A stretch of DNA of 33,824 nucleotides, taken from positions 1-33,824 of the forward strand of contig RFNG01000118.1 in assembly GCA_009927275.1 (NCBI GenBank). Direction: 5' to 3'. Below, piece after piece: positions 32,669-33,824 of the stretch. A program made the translations under genes and the position numbers. The first letter of the stretch is position 1. Every line of letters starts with the position of its first letter. Origin of the DNA: Sphingobacteriia bacterium. GTDB taxonomy: Bacteria; Bacteroidota; Bacteroidia; B-17B0; Aurantibacillaceae. The notes below the pieces were generated by a model. The model was not told the origin of the DNA. It searched no databases and saw only the letters and a program-made list of their open reading frames with translations.

Positions 32669-33824
32669 ATGAAAAAAATTACTCTTTTTATTTTCATTAG
32701 CTGTTTATTTTTAACTATAAACGCTCAAGTTACCCAAACATTTTCGCATACCGGTAGTATGCAAACATTTACGGTACCTTCCTGTGTAAGTACAATTTCT
32801 TTGGATGTTCGTGGTGCAGAGGGGGCCTATGCAAACGATAGAGTTCCTAATAATGCTACAGGAGGTCGTGGCGGTCGCGTTACAGCCGTATTGTCGGTTA
32901 CACCCGGACAGGTTTTAAATATTTTTGTTGGTGGTGCAGGTAATATAAATGGAAATGGTGGCTTTAATGGTGGTGGCCCCGGAGGTTTATCTTCTGCAGG
33001 AAGTTCTTGTTTTGGTGGACCTGCAGGAGGTGGTGGAGGTGCATCAGATATTCGTATTGGCGGTATTGCACTTACAGATCGTCGTGTAGTAGCCGGTGGC
33101 GGTGGTGGTGCAGGCCGCGATTATTGTAACGGAACCTGTCAGCCATGTGGTTGTGGCGGTTCAGGTGGTGCGGCGGGTGGAATAGTAGGTACAGCAGGAG
33201 TATCTGCGAGTAATTGCGGTTTTGGATATCCTGGACAAAATATTAATGGTGGTGCTCCTGGTACTGCAACTGCAGGTGGATTAGGAGGCTTGTCGGATGG
33301 TGGTGGAGGTACTAACAGTTCAAATGGATTTTGCGGCACAAATGCTGCTAGTGGTGTATTAGGATTTGGTGGTGCCGGAGGTTGTGGAACTTACGATGTT
33401 GCTGGTGGTGGCGGTGGTGGTGGCTATTATGGTGGCGGTGGTGGTGGTGCTGCATCCAGCGGTAGTGGAGTTGGTGGTGGCGGTGGTGGTGGTGGCTCCT
33501 CTTTTTTTGGTGGTATTGGAATTTCAAATGCAGTTACAACACCCAGTTTTCAAACGGGAAATGGTTCTGTTATTTTAACCTATAATTTTTTAGGGGCTAT
33601 CGCCAGTGCAAGCTCAACACCCAATATGATTTGTTTGGGTAACTCTGCAACACTTTCTGCTTCAGGGATGCAAACCTATACTTGGAATACCGGATCAAAC
33701 GCCTCCAGTATAATAGTTACGCCTTCAATTACTACAACTTATACCTTATCAGCAACCAATAATACGGGTTGTGTTTCCAATGCCATTTTAACAGTTACGG
33801 TAAGTACAGGTCTTCCGTTATTAT
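32669..33824 (+). CDS. Large glycine-rich secreted protein, 5' part (3' end outside window)
   Basis: This ORF has no stop before the window edge, so the track omits it. From ATG 32669 it reads a signal peptide (MKKITLFIFISCLFLTINAQ), then FTVPSCVSTISLDVRGAEGA, VTPGQVLNIFVGGAG, GGGGGASDIRIGG and RVVAGGGGGAGRD. This is the pattern of the glycine-rich domain found in many Bacteroidota surface proteins and, distantly, in ALK/LTK receptors. Long poly-Gly runs continue to about residue 290. An Ig-like, PKD-related repeat then begins (PNMICLGNSATLSASGMQTYTW, TTTYTLSATNNTGC). A C-terminal T9SS sorting domain is expected beyond the window. The two neighbouring short ORFs in other frames are shadows of its GGN codons. 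Confidence 0.85.
   Translation, partial: MKKITLFIFISCLFLTINAQVTQTFSHTGSMQTFTVPSCVSTISLDVRGAEGAYANDRVPNNATGGRGGRVTAVLSVTPGQVLNIFVGGAGNINGNGGFNGGGPGGLSSAGSSCFGGPAGGGGGASDIRIGGIALTDRRVVAGGGGGAGRDYCNGTCQPCGCGGSGGAAGGIVGTAGVSASNCGFGYPGQNINGGAPGTATAGGLGGLSDGGGGTNSSNGFCGTNAASGVLGFGGAGGCGTYDVAGGGGGGGYYGGGGGGAASSGSGVGGGGGGGGSSFFGGIGISNAVTTPSFQTGNGSVILTYNFLGAIASASSTPNMICLGNSATLSASGMQTYTWNTGSNASSIIVTPSITTTYTLSATNNTGCVSNAILTVTVSTGLPLL
33401..33497 (+). repeat. GGN codon-repeat tract encoding poly-glycine
   Basis: Nearly uninterrupted GGT/GGC triplets encode runs of eight or more glycines within the glycine-rich protein. Local GC is far above that of the rest of the window. The tract is translated in the host frame and explains spurious ORFs on both strands. 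Confidence 0.7.

Noticed and set aside
33139-33339. Minus-strand 66-residue proline-rich ORF, and the plus-strand 33366-33578 Val-rich ORF
   Set aside because: Both are shadows of the GGN repeat in the glycine-rich gene read in other frames. Their composition is simply what GGT/GGC gives out of frame.
1-33824. Search by eye for tRNA or rRNA genes, insertion sequences, attachment sites, prophage genes and toxin-antitoxin pairs
   Set aside because: Intergenic gaps are short and filled by promoters or terminators. I saw no cloverleaf, transposase, integrase or paired terminal repeats. A tRNAscan and an IS profile search would be decisive.

Overview
This window is chromosomal DNA from a member of the Bacteroidota. 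Three complete secreted proteins end in type IX secretion (T9SS) type A sorting domains. There is a PorV/PorQ-family outer-membrane protein, a bacillithiol gene (bshA), a Bacteroidota-type ComEC without a metallo-beta-lactamase domain, and a DUF2027-Smr fusion. The DNA is AT-rich, genes are tightly packed, Shine-Dalgarno sequences are mostly absent, and several start codons are preceded by boxes resembling the Bacteroidota -7 promoter element TAnnTTTG. I cannot name a genus. There are no rRNA or tRNA genes, CRISPR arrays or insertion sequences, and no gene-free stretch exceeds about 100 bp.

Layout. (1) 1-2401, minus strand: miaE, a GT9 glycosyltransferase, a small membrane-anchored protein and tadA (cut by the window edge), linked by start/stop overlaps. 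(2) 2438-3139, plus: a lone RsmI-like tetrapyrrole-methylase-fold methyltransferase, followed by a terminator. (3) 3204-8873, plus: an exopolysaccharide operon with a Wza-like lipoprotein, a Wzc-like tyrosine autokinase, rfbC, a WecA/MraY-type phosphoglycosyl transferase and a lytic transglycosylase. As sequenced, rfbC carries two single-base deletions near its 3' end. (4) 8920-12033, minus: a T9SS-secreted M43 metalloprotease and an MBL-fold hydrolase. (5) 12136-15405, plus: a T9SS-secreted subtilisin, an MFS transporter and an ElaA-like acetyltransferase. (6) 15380-22001, minus: queE, a PorV2-like protein, a GT-C membrane glycosyltransferase, an FkbM methyltransferase, a class I methyltransferase, a methyltransferase-GT2 fusion and a small conserved protein. 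(7) 22066-23555, plus: bshA and apaG. (8) 23544-24623, minus: a TPR protein. (9) 24678-27796, plus: an SPFH/band-7 protein and a second T9SS-secreted M43 protease, closed by a strong terminator. (10) 27828-32619, plus: comEC, DUF2027-Smr, a DegT aminotransferase and a monotopic sugar transferase, all overlapping. (11) 32669-end, plus: the 5' part of a large glycine-rich secreted protein.

How the genes fit together. The main theme is cell-surface construction: capsule or exopolysaccharide assembly and export, two mechanistically different phosphoglycosyl transferases that could start lipid-linked glycans, and proteases and a glycine-rich protein exported to the surface. The most suggestive block is region 6. 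There a DPM1-like GT2 domain fused to a methyltransferase, a GT-C membrane glycosyltransferase, two more methyltransferases and a PorV2-like barrel sit in one unit. Such a set could build and transfer a methylated sugar on the periplasmic side, but that is inference. The rest is housekeeping: tRNA modification (miaE, tadA, queE), bacillithiol (bshA) and DNA uptake (comEC).
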